64,000 nt of DNA from Qipengyuania pacifica (GTDB taxonomy: Bacteria; Pseudomonadota; Alphaproteobacteria; Sphingomonadales; Sphingomonadaceae), in NCBI RefSeq assembly GCF_019857205.1, contig NZ_JAHWXO010000001.1:372001-436000 (forward strand), given 5' to 3'. The notes under the pieces are model-generated. The model was not told where the DNA came from. It saw nothing but the letters and a program-made list of their open reading frames with translations, and did not search any database. Shown here one piece after another: positions 24,770-33,615 of the stretch; within the stretch, counting starts at the first letter, position 1; every line of letters starts with the position of its first letter. The position numbers were made by a program, and so were the translations under genes.

Positions 24770-27451
24770 ATGGCTGTCGACTGGACCTCAGCGCTGGACC
24801 GCGCCCGTGCCCATGCACCATTCCTCGCGCGCGCGCTCGAGCGGCGGCCCGAACTGGCCGAGTTGCTGGCCCAGGGGGATGGCGAGGTGGCCCTGCGCGC
24901 TGCCAAGCGAGTAAGGGAAGGCAGTGCGGCAAGCGCGCTGCGCGACGAGCGGCTCGGCCTGGCCCTGGTGCTTGCGATCGGCGATCTGGCCGGGGCGTTC
25001 GACCTCGACAAGGTCATGCGGGAATTGTCGACCTTTGCGGATCGAGCGCTTGATCGGGCGCTGAACACCGCCATGAACAGTCGTGTTCCGGACGCTGAAC
25101 CGTCGGGAATGATAGGGTTGGCGCTCGGCAAGCACGGGGCTGGCGAGCTTAATTATTCCTCCGACATCGACCCTATCCTGCTTTACGATCCCGAGAAGCT
25201 GCCACGGCGCGAACGCGACGAGCCGGGAGAGGCGGCCCAGCGGTATGCGCGCGAAGTCGTGCGATTGCTGTCCGATGTGACGAGCGAAGGGTACGTGTTC
25301 CGGGTCGATCTGCGCCTGCGCCCCGCATCGGAAGTGAGCCCACTTGCCATTCCGCTGAACGCCGCCATCACCCATTACGAAAGCTCGGCACTGGCGTGGG
25401 AGCGGGCGGCTTTCATTCGTGCACGCGCCTGTGCCGGCGACATTGCAGCCGGCGAAGAGTTTCTCGATCATATCAGGCCATTCGTCTGGCGCAGGAGCCT
25501 TGATTTCGGTGCCATCGATGAAGTCCGCCGACTGACCCACCGCATTCGCGATCAGCACAGCGGTCCCAGCGTTCCGGAGCCCGGCTACAATTTGAAGCTG
25601 GGTCGCGGCGGCATCCGCGAGATCGAGTTCTTCGCCCAGACCCATCAGCTGATCCACGGTGGACGCGACCCCTCCCTCAGATCGCGAGGCACGCGGGCGG
25701 CACTGGATGCGCTGGCTGCCACCGGCCGGATCGGCGAGGAAGACGCGAGGGCGCTCGGCGAAAGTTACGACGGCCTGCGAACGATCGAGCACCGCCTGCA
25801 GATGGTCGGCGACAAGCAGACGCATTCGCTTCCCGCAGGTGATGCGCTGGATAATGTCGCGCAGTTGCATGGTCTGGCTGACGGCGCAGCGCTGGTGAAG
25901 CATGTGCAGGAGCTTGCGCGACCGGTCGCCGAGCGTTTCGACGCACTTCTCGATGAGGACAGGATTTCCGTGCCGGCTAGCGCGCCGCACGTTCTGGCAG
26001 GCGGTACGGCCGAAGGCGATGTGCCAGCAGAATTGGTCGATCGGATCGCGGGTTGGACCGACGGGAAATATCAGGCGCTGCGCAGCACCGCGGCTCTCGG
26101 CGCTTTCGAAGCCATCCGTCCGGATCTGATCGCGTCGATTTCCGGATCGCCAGATCCCGATGCAGCCGTCGTGCGCTGGGAGGGTCTTATCTCCCGATTG
26201 CCGAGCGCCATAAACCTGTTCCGCCTGCTCGAGGCGCGGCCAGGATTATTCGCCCTGCTTGCCGATTGCCTCACGCTGGCGCCGCCTCTGGCGGACGAAC
26301 TTGCCCGCCGACCGAACCTGCTCGATGCCCTAATCGACCGAACAGCTCTCGATCTGCCGGGCAGCGTGGATGACATCGTCGCCCTGATGGGAAGGCGTGA
26401 GCGTGGGGACGATTACGAAACGCGGCTCGACCGGCTGCGCGTCGTCACCAGCGAGACGCGGTTTGCGCTGGGGGTCCAGCTGATCGAAACGGCGCATGAC
26501 CCGCTGGATATCGCGGCGGGCCTGTCGCGCACGGCGGAAGCTGCCCTTCAGGTTGCAGTCGATGCGGCCGAAAGCGAGTTTGCGTTAAAGCACGGACGCA
26601 TCGCTGGCAGCGAACTGGTGGTGGTGGGCCTCGGGCGACTGGGGGGTGGTGCGCTGACGCACGCTTCGGATCTCGACATCATCTATCTTTTTACAGGTAC
26701 GCACGAGGGCGAATCCGATGGCGAGCGGCCGCTCGGCGCGACGCTGTATTTCAACCGGCTTGCCCAGCGAGTGACGGCAGCGCTCAGTGTCCCGACTGCG
26801 CAGGGCGCGCTTTACGAGGTGGACACCCGGCTGCGCCCCCAGGGCAATCAGGGGCCATTGGCCGTAAGCGTGGAGAGTTTTGCGCGGTATCAGCGCGAGG
26901 ATGCCTGGACGTGGGAACACATGGCGCTGACGCGTGCCCGGGTGCTCGTCGGTAGCGAGGCCGCCCGCCAGCAGGTCGGTGACGTCGTGACGTCCATTCT
27001 TCGCGGCGAACGGGACGGTGATGCCCTGCGTGACGATGCCCTGAAAATGCGCACGGAAATGGCGGCTCACAAACAGGCGCGCGGGTCGCTTGACGCCAAG
27101 CTGTTGCGGGGCGGCTTGGTCGATATCGAGTTTCTCGTCCACGTCCTCCAGCTACGGCATCGCGAAGCACTGACGCCGCATCTGGACGAGGCGATAAGCC
27201 AGTTGATCGAGACGGGCCGCTTGCCTGGGACCATCGCCGAAGCGCACAGTCTGATGACACGCCTGCTGGTGGGGACGCGCCTGCTCGCGCCCGATCTCGA
27301 AAAGCCCAAGTCTGCGGCGGCTGCCTTGCTCGCCAGGCAGAGCGGGTGCGAGGATTATGACGAGCTGATACAGCGTCTGCACGAGGCACGCCGTGATGTC
27401 GCGGCGGCGTGGCGGGACATATACGGTGAAACCCTGGAGATAGACGAATGA
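24770..27451 (+). CDS. glnE: Bifunctional glutamine synthetase adenylyltransferase/adenylyl-removase
   Basis: An 893-residue regulator of glutamine synthetase activity. It has two nucleotidyltransferase domains. The N-terminal adenylyl-removing domain has LALGKHGAGELNYSSDIDPILLYD. The C-terminal adenylyltransferase domain has VVGLGRLGGGALTHASDLDIIYLF. A central linker and C-terminal helical segments complete it. Start MAVDWTS is preceded by GGGAGG-like sequence; longer readings run into the divergent M28 gene. It overlaps bcp by ATGA. In the family, PII proteins and glutamine control its activity. Confidence 0.95.
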   Translation: MAVDWTSALDRARAHAPFLARALERRPELAELLAQGDGEVALRAAKRVREGSAASALRDERLGLALVLAIGDLAGAFDLDKVMRELSTFADRALDRALNTAMNSRVPDAEPSGMIGLALGKHGAGELNYSSDIDPILLYDPEKLPRRERDEPGEAAQRYAREVVRLLSDVTSEGYVFRVDLRLRPASEVSPLAIPLNAAITHYESSALAWERAAFIRARACAGDIAAGEEFLDHIRPFVWRRSLDFGAIDEVRRLTHRIRDQHSGPSVPEPGYNLKLGRGGIREIEFFAQTHQLIHGGRDPSLRSRGTRAALDALAATGRIGEEDARALGESYDGLRTIEHRLQMVGDKQTHSLPAGDALDNVAQLHGLADGAALVKHVQELARPVAERFDALLDEDRISVPASAPHVLAGGTAEGDVPAELVDRIAGWTDGKYQALRSTAALGAFEAIRPDLIASISGSPDPDAAVVRWEGLISRLPSAINLFRLLEARPGLFALLADCLTLAPPLADELARRPNLLDALIDRTALDLPGSVDDIVALMGRRERGDDYETRLDRLRVVTSETRFALGVQLIETAHDPLDIAAGLSRTAEAALQVAVDAAESEFALKHGRIAGSELVVVGLGRLGGGALTHASDLDIIYLFTGTHEGESDGERPLGATLYFNRLAQRVTAALSVPTAQGALYEVDTRLRPQGNQGPLAVSVESFARYQREDAWTWEHMALTRARVLVGSEAARQQVGDVVTSILRGERDGDALRDDALKMRTEMAAHKQARGSLDAKLLRGGLVDIEFLVHVLQLRHREALTPHLDEAISQLIETGRLPGTIAEAHSLMTRLLVGTRLLAPDLEKPKSAAAALLARQSGCEDYDELIQRLHEARRDVAAAWRDIYGETLEIDE

Positions 27452-27921
27452 CGACGACCTACGGCGAAGGCGATGCCTTTCCCGAATTCGAGATGGAAAC
27501 GCCGGACGGCGGTACCGTCACCAAGGCTGACCTGTCCGGCAAAAAGGCAGTAATCTTCTTCTATCCGAAGGACAACACACCGGGCTGCACCACCGAAGCC
27601 AAGGATTTTTCCGCTCTCAAGTCGGCATTCGACAAGGCGGACGTATCGCTCCTCGGGGTGAGCAAGGATTCGGCCAAGAAGCATCAGAACTTCATCGCCA
27701 AACATGATCTGACCGTCGATCTTGCGACCGATGCGGCAGACGGCGGGCTGTCGGACGAGTTGGGTGTCTGGACCGAGAAACAGATGTACGGGAAGACCTA
27801 TATGGGCATGGTCCGGTCGACCTTTCTTATCGGTGGAGACGGCCAGATCCTGCGCGTCTGGCCAAAGGTGAAGGTCAAAGGGCACGCCGAAGAGGTGCTG
27901 GAGGCTGCAACCAAGGTATGA
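27448..27921 (+). CDS. bcp: Thioredoxin-dependent thiol peroxidase (BCP/PrxQ), single-cysteine form
   Basis: A 157-residue peroxiredoxin reducing hydroperoxides. The peroxidatic Cys47 is in FYPKDNTPGCTTEAKDF, with the conserved Pro and Thr. The resolving cysteine usually found five residues later is replaced by Lys52, and no other cysteine exists. It should therefore act as a 1-Cys enzyme needing an external thiol. Start and stop overlap glnE and the DUF455 gene by ATGA, so the three are translationally coupled. Confidence 0.92.
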   Translation: MTTTYGEGDAFPEFEMETPDGGTVTKADLSGKKAVIFFYPKDNTPGCTTEAKDFSALKSAFDKADVSLLGVSKDSAKKHQNFIAKHDLTVDLATDAADGGLSDELGVWTEKQMYGKTYMGMVRSTFLIGGDGQILRVWPKVKVKGHAEEVLEAATKV

Positions 27922-28718
27922 CGGGACCGCGCCGATCCGTCGCCAGTGCCATTCGCGATGCGCTGCTCACGGGCGAGGCGAAGGCCAAGGTCTTCGCCGC
28001 CCGCCAGGTGGCGCGCGACTGGCGTCTCGGACGGCTGGATTTCGTGTTCGAGGTTACAATGCCGGATCGTCCGGAATGGCCTGATCGTCTGGAACTTCTG
28101 GCACCGGGCGCCATGCCCCGTCGCGGAAAGATGGGGTCGGAACGCAATCGTGCCGCCTTGTGGCACGCGCTCGCCCATATCGAATTCGTCGCTATCGATC
28201 TCGCGCTGGATATGGCCGGTCGCTTCGGTGAAGCGATGGGTCCTGACTTCGTTTCGGACTTTCTCGAAGTTGCTGCCGACGAAGCGATGCATTTCGCGCT
28301 GCTGTCCCGAAAACTTGATTCGCTGGGGAGGTCCTACGGAGCGTTGCCTGCGCACGACGGGCTGTGGAGTGCGGCTCAGGACACGGCTCACGATGTTGCG
28401 GCGAGGCTGGCGATCGTTCCCATGGTGCTCGAGGCGCGCGGCCTGGACGTCACACCGGCCACATTGACAAGGGTTCGCGCGCAAGGTGATGAAAACGGGG
28501 CGAAAATTCTCGAACGAATCCTTGACGATGAAATTCGTCACGTTGCCGCAGGGTCAAAGCACTTTCATGCGATCTGCGAAATACGTGCGCAGAACCCGCA
28601 GAAAACATGGCAAAATCTGGTCGGAATGCATTTCGCAGGTGGTTTGAAGCCGCCGTTTAACGACTCAGCGCGTTTCGCAGGCGGCCTGCCGCGCGACTAT
28701 TACGCGGGTATTGCCTGA
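27918..28718 (+). CDS. DUF455 ferritin-like domain protein
   Basis: A 266-residue helical protein. It carries paired carboxylate/histidine motifs of a ferritin-like di-metal site: HIEFVAIDLALDMAGRF, then ADEAMHFALL, and a third LDDEIRHVAAGSKHF. This pattern matches DUF455 proteins. Their function is unresolved, though the di-iron-type fold suggests oxidation or metal chemistry. It is the third gene of the glnE-bcp overlap group. The tail GGLKPPFNDSARFAGGL is conserved-looking. Confidence 0.85.
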   Translation: MTGPRRSVASAIRDALLTGEAKAKVFAARQVARDWRLGRLDFVFEVTMPDRPEWPDRLELLAPGAMPRRGKMGSERNRAALWHALAHIEFVAIDLALDMAGRFGEAMGPDFVSDFLEVAADEAMHFALLSRKLDSLGRSYGALPAHDGLWSAAQDTAHDVAARLAIVPMVLEARGLDVTPATLTRVRAQGDENGAKILERILDDEIRHVAAGSKHFHAICEIRAQNPQKTWQNLVGMHFAGGLKPPFNDSARFAGGLPRDYYAGIA

Positions 28719-28854
28719 TTAACCTTTTCACCGATAACTCGAACTCACGAGACGCCGGGGGGTTCCGGCAGTGACTTAAAAGGTGGGTTCGACACGGGAC
28801 GTCGGGTTCACTCAGGATCGAAAGGCGCGCAAAGCGCCAGATGGACGGGTTAGC

Positions 28855-29535
28855 ATGATCACCAAGCGCAATACGCTTGCTCTCGCAGTAGTGGCCAGTT
28901 TCGGCATCGCAGCAGCTCCGGCTCAGGCGCAGGAAACCAACACCGCTGCTGCAGTCGGTGCGATCGACATGAGCAAGGTGGCTGCTCCTACCCAGACCGG
29001 CGAAGATGCCCAGTTCAAGCAGCTGTTCGCACAATGGGACAATCTGGATCGCGCTACTCCGGCAGCGACCAGTGTCTCGGTTCCCTCGCGCATGCCGCTC
29101 GATAACACCAAGCTGACCAGCGATTACGGAATGCGCACCCACCCGGTTCTGGGCGGACGTCGCAATCACAAGGGCGTCGATCTGGCCGCACCCGTCGGCA
29201 CACCGATCTATGCTACCGCCGATGGCTATGTCAGCAAGGCCGAATGGTTCTCCAGCTACGGCAAATATGTTTCGATCGAACACGGTGCGAACCTGCAGAC
29301 CCGCTTCGCACATATGTCGGATATCGCTGTAAAAGCCGGCACCCGCATCAAGAAGGGCGACATCATCGGCTATGTCGGCTCGACCGGTCGTTCGACCGGC
29401 CCTCACCTTCACTATGAAGTCCGCGTCGACGGCCAGGCCGTGAACCCGGTTCCCTACATGGTCGAATCGGAAGCCCAGCGTGCATTCGCTCTTGCGACGG
29501 GCACGGGCGGTCAGGGCGACGGCGACGACAACTGA
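28855..29535 (+). CDS. M23-family (LytM) peptidoglycan metallopeptidase
   Basis: A 226-residue exported protein with signal peptide MITKRNTLALAVVASFG...APAQAQ. A linker of about 60 residues follows. The LytM domain has GMRTHPVLGGRRNHKGVDLAAPVGTPI and TGPHLHYEVR, giving zinc ligands His105, Asp109 and His186 plus catalytic His184. Such enzymes cut cross-linked cell-wall peptides. The alternative upstream start would destroy the signal peptide, so this ATG is preferred. It has its own promoter space of 136 bp and a strong terminator behind it. Confidence 0.92.
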   Translation: MITKRNTLALAVVASFGIAAAPAQAQETNTAAAVGAIDMSKVAAPTQTGEDAQFKQLFAQWDNLDRATPAATSVSVPSRMPLDNTKLTSDYGMRTHPVLGGRRNHKGVDLAAPVGTPIYATADGYVSKAEWFSSYGKYVSIEHGANLQTRFAHMSDIAVKAGTRIKKGDIIGYVGSTGRSTGPHLHYEVRVDGQAVNPVPYMVESEAQRAFALATGTGGQGDGDDN

Positions 29536-29557
29536 TTTTCGGGCCTTCGGGCTTCGC

Positions 29558-29596
29558 AAAAAGGGCGGCGGGAGCGATCCTGCCGCCTTTTTTCTT
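29558..29596 (+). terminator. Strong intrinsic terminator after the M23 peptidase gene
   Basis: A ten-base-pair stem, GGCGGCGGGA paired with TCCTGCCGCC, is closed by a GCGA tetraloop. It is flanked by A-runs on the left and TTTTTT on the right, so the stem can extend by A-T pairs and may work in both directions. Confidence 0.9.
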
Positions 29597-29623
29597 GCCC
29601 GTGCGGATGGGTTAGGTAGGTTT

Positions 29624-29658
29624 CTTCTCGAAACTGGAAGAGTCCCCTCGTCGAGAAG
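29624..29658 (+). promoter_or_regulatory. Spaced inverted repeat upstream of the acyl-CoA synthetase
   Basis: Arms CTTCTCGA and TCGAGAAG are separated by 19 bases, ending 29 bases before the start codon. It could be an operator half-site pair or a leader-RNA hairpin. No T-run follows, so it is not an intrinsic terminator. Confidence 0.3.
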
Positions 29659-29687
29659 GTGGCCGCCGGAGAGGAGAAAGCAAGCCA

Positions 29688-31235
29688 ATGCACCCCATCG
29701 CCCATGCGCAGACGCGTCCGGACCATCCCGCCATCATCATGGCCCCCAGCGGCGAGACCGTAACATTCGGCCAGATGGACGATTACGCCAATCGCTTTGC
29801 GCAACTGCTGCGGTCGCGGGGCTTGAAGCGCGGCGATCACTTTGCAGTGCTGATGGAGAATAACTCCCACTATCTGCAGGTCGTCTGGGGTTCGCAGCGT
29901 GCGGGCACGATGATGGTGCCGATTTCCACCCGGCTGACCGCGCCCGAGATCTGCTATATTCTGAAGGATGCAAACGCCAAATTCCTGCTGACGACCCGCA
30001 AGTTCGCCGATGTGATCGAGGGCATCCGTGGCGATTGCGCCGATCTGCCGCTGCTGATTGTCGGCGGCGAAGGCGATGAGGATTACGATGCGGCCCTTGC
30101 AGCGCAACCTGCGGAGCCGATAGCGGATCAGGCGCCGGGCCAGTACATGCTCTATTCCTCCGGCACGACCGGAAGGCCCAAAGGGGTGAAGCCTGCGCCG
30201 CCTGCGGATGAGGACATCCAGGCCGTCAATCCGCTGGTCGGATTGGCAGTCATGGGGGCGGGCATGCCGGCAGACGGCAGCATGGTCTATCTCTCCCCCG
30301 CGCCGCTCTATCATGCCGCGCCGCTTGGCTGGTGCACCACCGCGCAGCGCCTGGGCGGCACCGTGGTGGTGATGGAGAAATTCGATCCCGAACTCGCGCT
30401 CGCCACGATCGAGCAATACCGCGTGACCGACAGCCAGTGGGTGCCCACGCATTTCGTCCGGATGCTCAAGCTCGATCCCGAACTTCGCACCCGCTACGAC
30501 CTGTCCAGCCACAAGCGCGCACTCCACGCCGCCGCGCCGTGCCCCGTTCCGATCAAGCGCGAGATGATCGAATGGTGGGGCCCGATCATCAACGAATATT
30601 ACGCCGGGTCGGAAGGGATCGGCATGACGCTGATCAAGGCCGAGGACTGGCTGGACCATCCCGGCAGCGTGGGCAAGGCGATCCATGGCACGCTGCATGT
30701 CTGCAATCCCGATGGCGAGGAAGTACCGGCCGGGCAGGACGGGCTGCTGTTCTTCGAGAACGAGAATATCCCGACCTATCACAACGATCCCGACAAGACG
30801 CGCGAGGCGATGCATCCAAAGGGCTGGATGACGCTGGGCGACATCGGGCATCTCGATCCTGACGGCTATCTCTACCTGACCGACCGCAAGAGCCACATGA
30901 TCATTTCGGGCGGGGTGAACATCTATCCGCAGGAGATCGAGAACCTGCTCGTCACCCATGACAAGGTGATGGATGCCGCGGTGATCGGCGCGCCCTGTCC
31001 CGATTTCGGCGAGAAGGTGGTAGCGGTGATCCAGCCGATGGACATGGAGGCTGCGGGCGACGCGCTGGAGGCGGAACTGCGCGACTTCCTGGCGCCGAGC
31101 CTGTCCAAGATCAAGATGCCCAAGCAGTTCGACTTCCGCCCGCAACTGCCGCGCGAGGCGAACGGCAAGCTCTACAAGCGCGAGTTGCGCGATGAATATC
31201 TCGCCAAGGCGGAGATCGAGACGGAGCAGGCCTGA
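29688..31235 (+). CDS. Acyl-CoA synthetase (AMP-forming, ANL superfamily)
   Basis: A 515-residue adenylating enzyme activating a carboxylic acid to its CoA thioester. Seen: the ATP-binding P-loop YSSGTTGRPKG, the motif YYAGSEGIG, the hinge region LGDIGHLDPDGYLYLTDRKSHMIISGGVNIYPQEIE and the C-terminal catalytic lysine in NGKLYKREL. The stop shares a base with the ATG of the following P450. Coupling to a P450 suggests a catabolic route in which an oxidised lipid, terpenoid or sterol-type acid is activated; the actual substrate is unknown. Confidence 0.9.
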   Translation: MHPIAHAQTRPDHPAIIMAPSGETVTFGQMDDYANRFAQLLRSRGLKRGDHFAVLMENNSHYLQVVWGSQRAGTMMVPISTRLTAPEICYILKDANAKFLLTTRKFADVIEGIRGDCADLPLLIVGGEGDEDYDAALAAQPAEPIADQAPGQYMLYSSGTTGRPKGVKPAPPADEDIQAVNPLVGLAVMGAGMPADGSMVYLSPAPLYHAAPLGWCTTAQRLGGTVVVMEKFDPELALATIEQYRVTDSQWVPTHFVRMLKLDPELRTRYDLSSHKRALHAAAPCPVPIKREMIEWWGPIINEYYAGSEGIGMTLIKAEDWLDHPGSVGKAIHGTLHVCNPDGEEVPAGQDGLLFFENENIPTYHNDPDKTREAMHPKGWMTLGDIGHLDPDGYLYLTDRKSHMIISGGVNIYPQEIENLLVTHDKVMDAAVIGAPCPDFGEKVVAVIQPMDMEAAGDALEAELRDFLAPSLSKIKMPKQFDFRPQLPREANGKLYKRELRDEYLAKAEIETEQA

Positions 31236-32536
31236 TGGCCACGCAGGAAAGGCCCCGGCTGGACCCGGCAACTGCCCGCCAGGTCATCGACCCGTCCAGC
31301 TATGCCGAGTGGGACGGACTGCTCGATACCTTCGACCGCCTGCGCGCCGAAACGCCCGTCGCCTGGGTCGAGCCAGAGGACGGCGGCGTCCATCCGCCGT
31401 TCTGGCTGGTCACCCGCTATGACGACGTCATGCGCATGTCGAAGGACAATGCCACCTTCCTCAACAACCCGCATACCGTGGTCTTCAGCCTGACCGAGGG
31501 CATCGAATTCGCCAAGGCGTTCAGCGGCGGGAGCGAGCATATGGTTGCTAGCCTGGTGACCTTCGATGCGCCGATCCACATGAAATATCGCAAGCTGACG
31601 CAGGAATGGTTCATGCCCAAGAACCTGCGCACGGTCGAAGACGAGATTCGCGCCATCGCGCACGCAGCGGTCGACCGCCTGGTGGCAGGCGGCGGGGAAG
31701 CCGACTTCGTCAAGACGGTGGCCGCGCCCTATCCGCTGCATGTGGTGATGCAGATCCTGGGTGTGCCGGAAGAAGACGAGCCACGCATGCTGATGCTGAC
31801 CCAGCAGATGTTCGGCGGGTCCGACGAGGATCTCAACCAGTCCGGCATGAAGGACCTGCCGCCCGAAGCGATCACGCAACTGGTGGCAGGCGCGGTCAAG
31901 GACTTCGAAGCCTATTTCGCCAAGCTCACCGCGGAACGCCGAGCCAGCCCGACCGCGGATGTCGCCAGCACCATCGCCAATGCGGTGATCGACGGCGAGC
32001 CGCTGAACGACCGCGACATGATGGGCTATTACATCATCCTGGCCGCCGCGGGGCACGATACGACCAGCGCCAGTACGGCAGGCGCCATGCTCGCCCTGGC
32101 GCGCGATCCGGAGCAATGGGCCCGCGTGCGCGCCGATCGCAGCCTGCTGCCGGGTATCGTCGAAGAGGCGATCCGCTGGACCACGCCGGTCCAGCATTTC
32201 ATGCGCACTGCCGCCGAGGATACCGAGGTCGGCGGCCAGCCCATCGCCAAGGGCGACTGGCTGATGATGAACTATGTCGCCGCCAATCACGACCCGGCGC
32301 ATTTCGAGAACCCGCGCCGCTTCGATGCGGCGCGCAGCCCCAACCGGCACCTCGCCTTCGGGGCGGGCGCACACCAGTGCCTCGGCCTCCACCTCGCCCG
32401 GCTGGAAATGCGCATCCTGTTCGAGACGCTGCTCGACCGGATCGAGACGGTCGAACTGGCAGGCGAACCGGCGCGCAGCAGATCGACCTTCGTCGGCGGG
32501 CTGAAGACCCTGCCGCTGCGCTTCACCCCGGCCTGA
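31235..32536 (+). CDS. Cytochrome P450, second copy, co-transcribed with acyl-CoA synthetase
   Basis: A 433-residue soluble bacterial P450. It has the I-helix AAGHDTT (271-277), an ExxR motif in VEEAIRWTTPVQHFMR and the heme loop FGAGAHQCLG with Cys382. It is clearly a different family from the CYP153 at the start of the window (canonical AGHDTT rather than GGNDTT). The one-base stop/start overlap makes it translationally coupled to the synthetase. The electron-transfer partner is not encoded beside it. Confidence 0.92.
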   Translation: MATQERPRLDPATARQVIDPSSYAEWDGLLDTFDRLRAETPVAWVEPEDGGVHPPFWLVTRYDDVMRMSKDNATFLNNPHTVVFSLTEGIEFAKAFSGGSEHMVASLVTFDAPIHMKYRKLTQEWFMPKNLRTVEDEIRAIAHAAVDRLVAGGGEADFVKTVAAPYPLHVVMQILGVPEEDEPRMLMLTQQMFGGSDEDLNQSGMKDLPPEAITQLVAGAVKDFEAYFAKLTAERRASPTADVASTIANAVIDGEPLNDRDMMGYYIILAAAGHDTTSASTAGAMLALARDPEQWARVRADRSLLPGIVEEAIRWTTPVQHFMRTAAEDTEVGGQPIAKGDWLMMNYVAANHDPAHFENPRRFDAARSPNRHLAFGAGAHQCLGLHLARLEMRILFETLLDRIETVELAGEPARSRSTFVGGLKTLPLRFTPA

Positions 32537-32963
32537 TTCGCCCGGCAGCTGTTCTGCTTCGCGCCGCGATGGGCCGAGACATGGACCGGGTGTTACACAG
32601 TCCAGGGGCAAAAACCTGTCGGTTTACGCAAGATCGCGTCAGCTTGCGCGGAAAGGCGTCGGCTTGCGCAGAAACGGCGTCAGCTTGTGCGAACCGGATG
32701 TCGGCTTGCGCAGGCGAAATGTCGGCTTGCGACGCGTACGTGTAAACTTGCGGCCTGGCAGACTGGGCGCGGCCGCGGGTGATGGACGGTAGGAAAGAGC
32801 CGCCGCGAAGCTAGCAGGCCAAGCGCTTGTAGGAAATCCGCCACCTTCTTCCGGTACGCTGCATCCGCGCCGCGAATTTGCTATCGCTGAGCGTGCCCGG
32901 TTGCTACGCCTAAAGCACCGTAAAAAGGACAGAAACGAGCATCGCCATCAGGGGGACAGGGGG
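32537..32963. other. 427-bp non-coding gap between P450 and yqiJ
   Basis: The left half holds the seven-unit direct-repeat array described separately. The right 200 bases contain no convincing ORF, tRNA or terminator. They must carry the promoter of yqiJ-yqiK; a purine-rich ribosome site GGGGGACAGGGGG lies before the yqiJ ATG. Confidence 0.6.
32618..32755. repeat. Seven-unit direct-repeat array, 20-21 bp period
   Basis: Units begin at 32618, 32638, 32658, 32679, 32700, 32721 and 32742. The core is GTCGGCTTGCGCA, varying to GTCAGCTTGCGCG, GTCAGCTTGTGCG and, at the two ends, GTCGGTTTACGCA and GTAAACTTGCGG. Each core is followed by a 7-8 base variable part. The spacing is close to two helical turns, so all cores would face the same side of the DNA. 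It is not a CRISPR, because the spacers are far too short. Possible roles are cooperative protein binding or iteron-like control. Confidence 0.85.
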
Positions 32964-33596
32964 ATGACCATCTTCGAGCCGCATAACCTGCCCTTCGCCG
33001 TCGCGCTGGCGGTGATGCTGGCGCTGGCGGCGATCCAGTTGGTAGGTCTTGGCGATGTCTTTGGCGGGGCGGATGTGGACGCCGATATCGATGGCGATGC
33101 CGCGATTTCTTCCGGGCCGATAGATGGCATGTTCACCCTCCTCGGTATCGGGCGGGTCCCCCTGACAATCTGGCTCGCACTTTTTCTGCTGCTGTTCGCC
33201 GGTATCGGCGTAGGTGGTCAGGCGTTGGCCGACAGCCTGATCGGAGCGCCGCTGGACCGCTGGCTCGCTGCAGTCATGGCGGGCATTGCCGCATTACCCG
33301 TTACCGGACTTCTGGCGCGACCGCTCGGGGCAATCTTGCCGCGCGATGAGACGACTGCAGTCTCTCTCGACGCATTGCTGGGTCGGCGAGCACGGATCAC
33401 CGATGGAACTGCGCGCAGCGGATCGCCCGCCCGCGCCCAGGTTCGCGATCACTACGGCCATCCGCATCACGTCATGGTCGAACCGCACGAAACGGCCAGT
33501 GAGATGCACGCCGGGGACGAAGTATTGCTGGTTCGCCGCGAAGGCGGCAGTTTTTACGCGACAGCGTTGGCCGAGCGCCGCCTGTCGCCCGATTGA
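32964..33596 (+). CDS. yqiJ: YqiJ-like OB-fold membrane protein
   Basis: A 210-residue protein with an N-terminal membrane helix (LPFAVALAVMLALAAIQLVGL) and an acidic Asp-rich loop. Two or three more helices follow (LTIWLALFLLLFAGIGVGG, AAVMAGIAALPVTGLLA). A C-terminal soluble domain has the OB/NfeD-like pattern GRRARITDGTARSGSPARAQVRDHYGHPHHVMVEP. Its position directly before a flotillin gene is the yqiJ-yqiK arrangement. The partner pair is thought to organise membrane microdomains. Confidence 0.82.
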   Translation: MTIFEPHNLPFAVALAVMLALAAIQLVGLGDVFGGADVDADIDGDAAISSGPIDGMFTLLGIGRVPLTIWLALFLLLFAGIGVGGQALADSLIGAPLDRWLAAVMAGIAALPVTGLLARPLGAILPRDETTAVSLDALLGRRARITDGTARSGSPARAQVRDHYGHPHHVMVEPHETASEMHAGDEVLLVRREGGSFYATALAERRLSPD

Positions 33597-33615
33597 TTTC
33601 TTCAAGGAGGGGTAA

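Noticed and set aside
32618-32755. Direct-repeat array considered as CRISPR or as a coding repeat (SACAxxA-like in one frame)
   Set aside because: Spacers are 7-8 bases, with no cas genes or leader. The frame giving repeated SACA is a shadow running out of the P450 gene with no start or conserved end.
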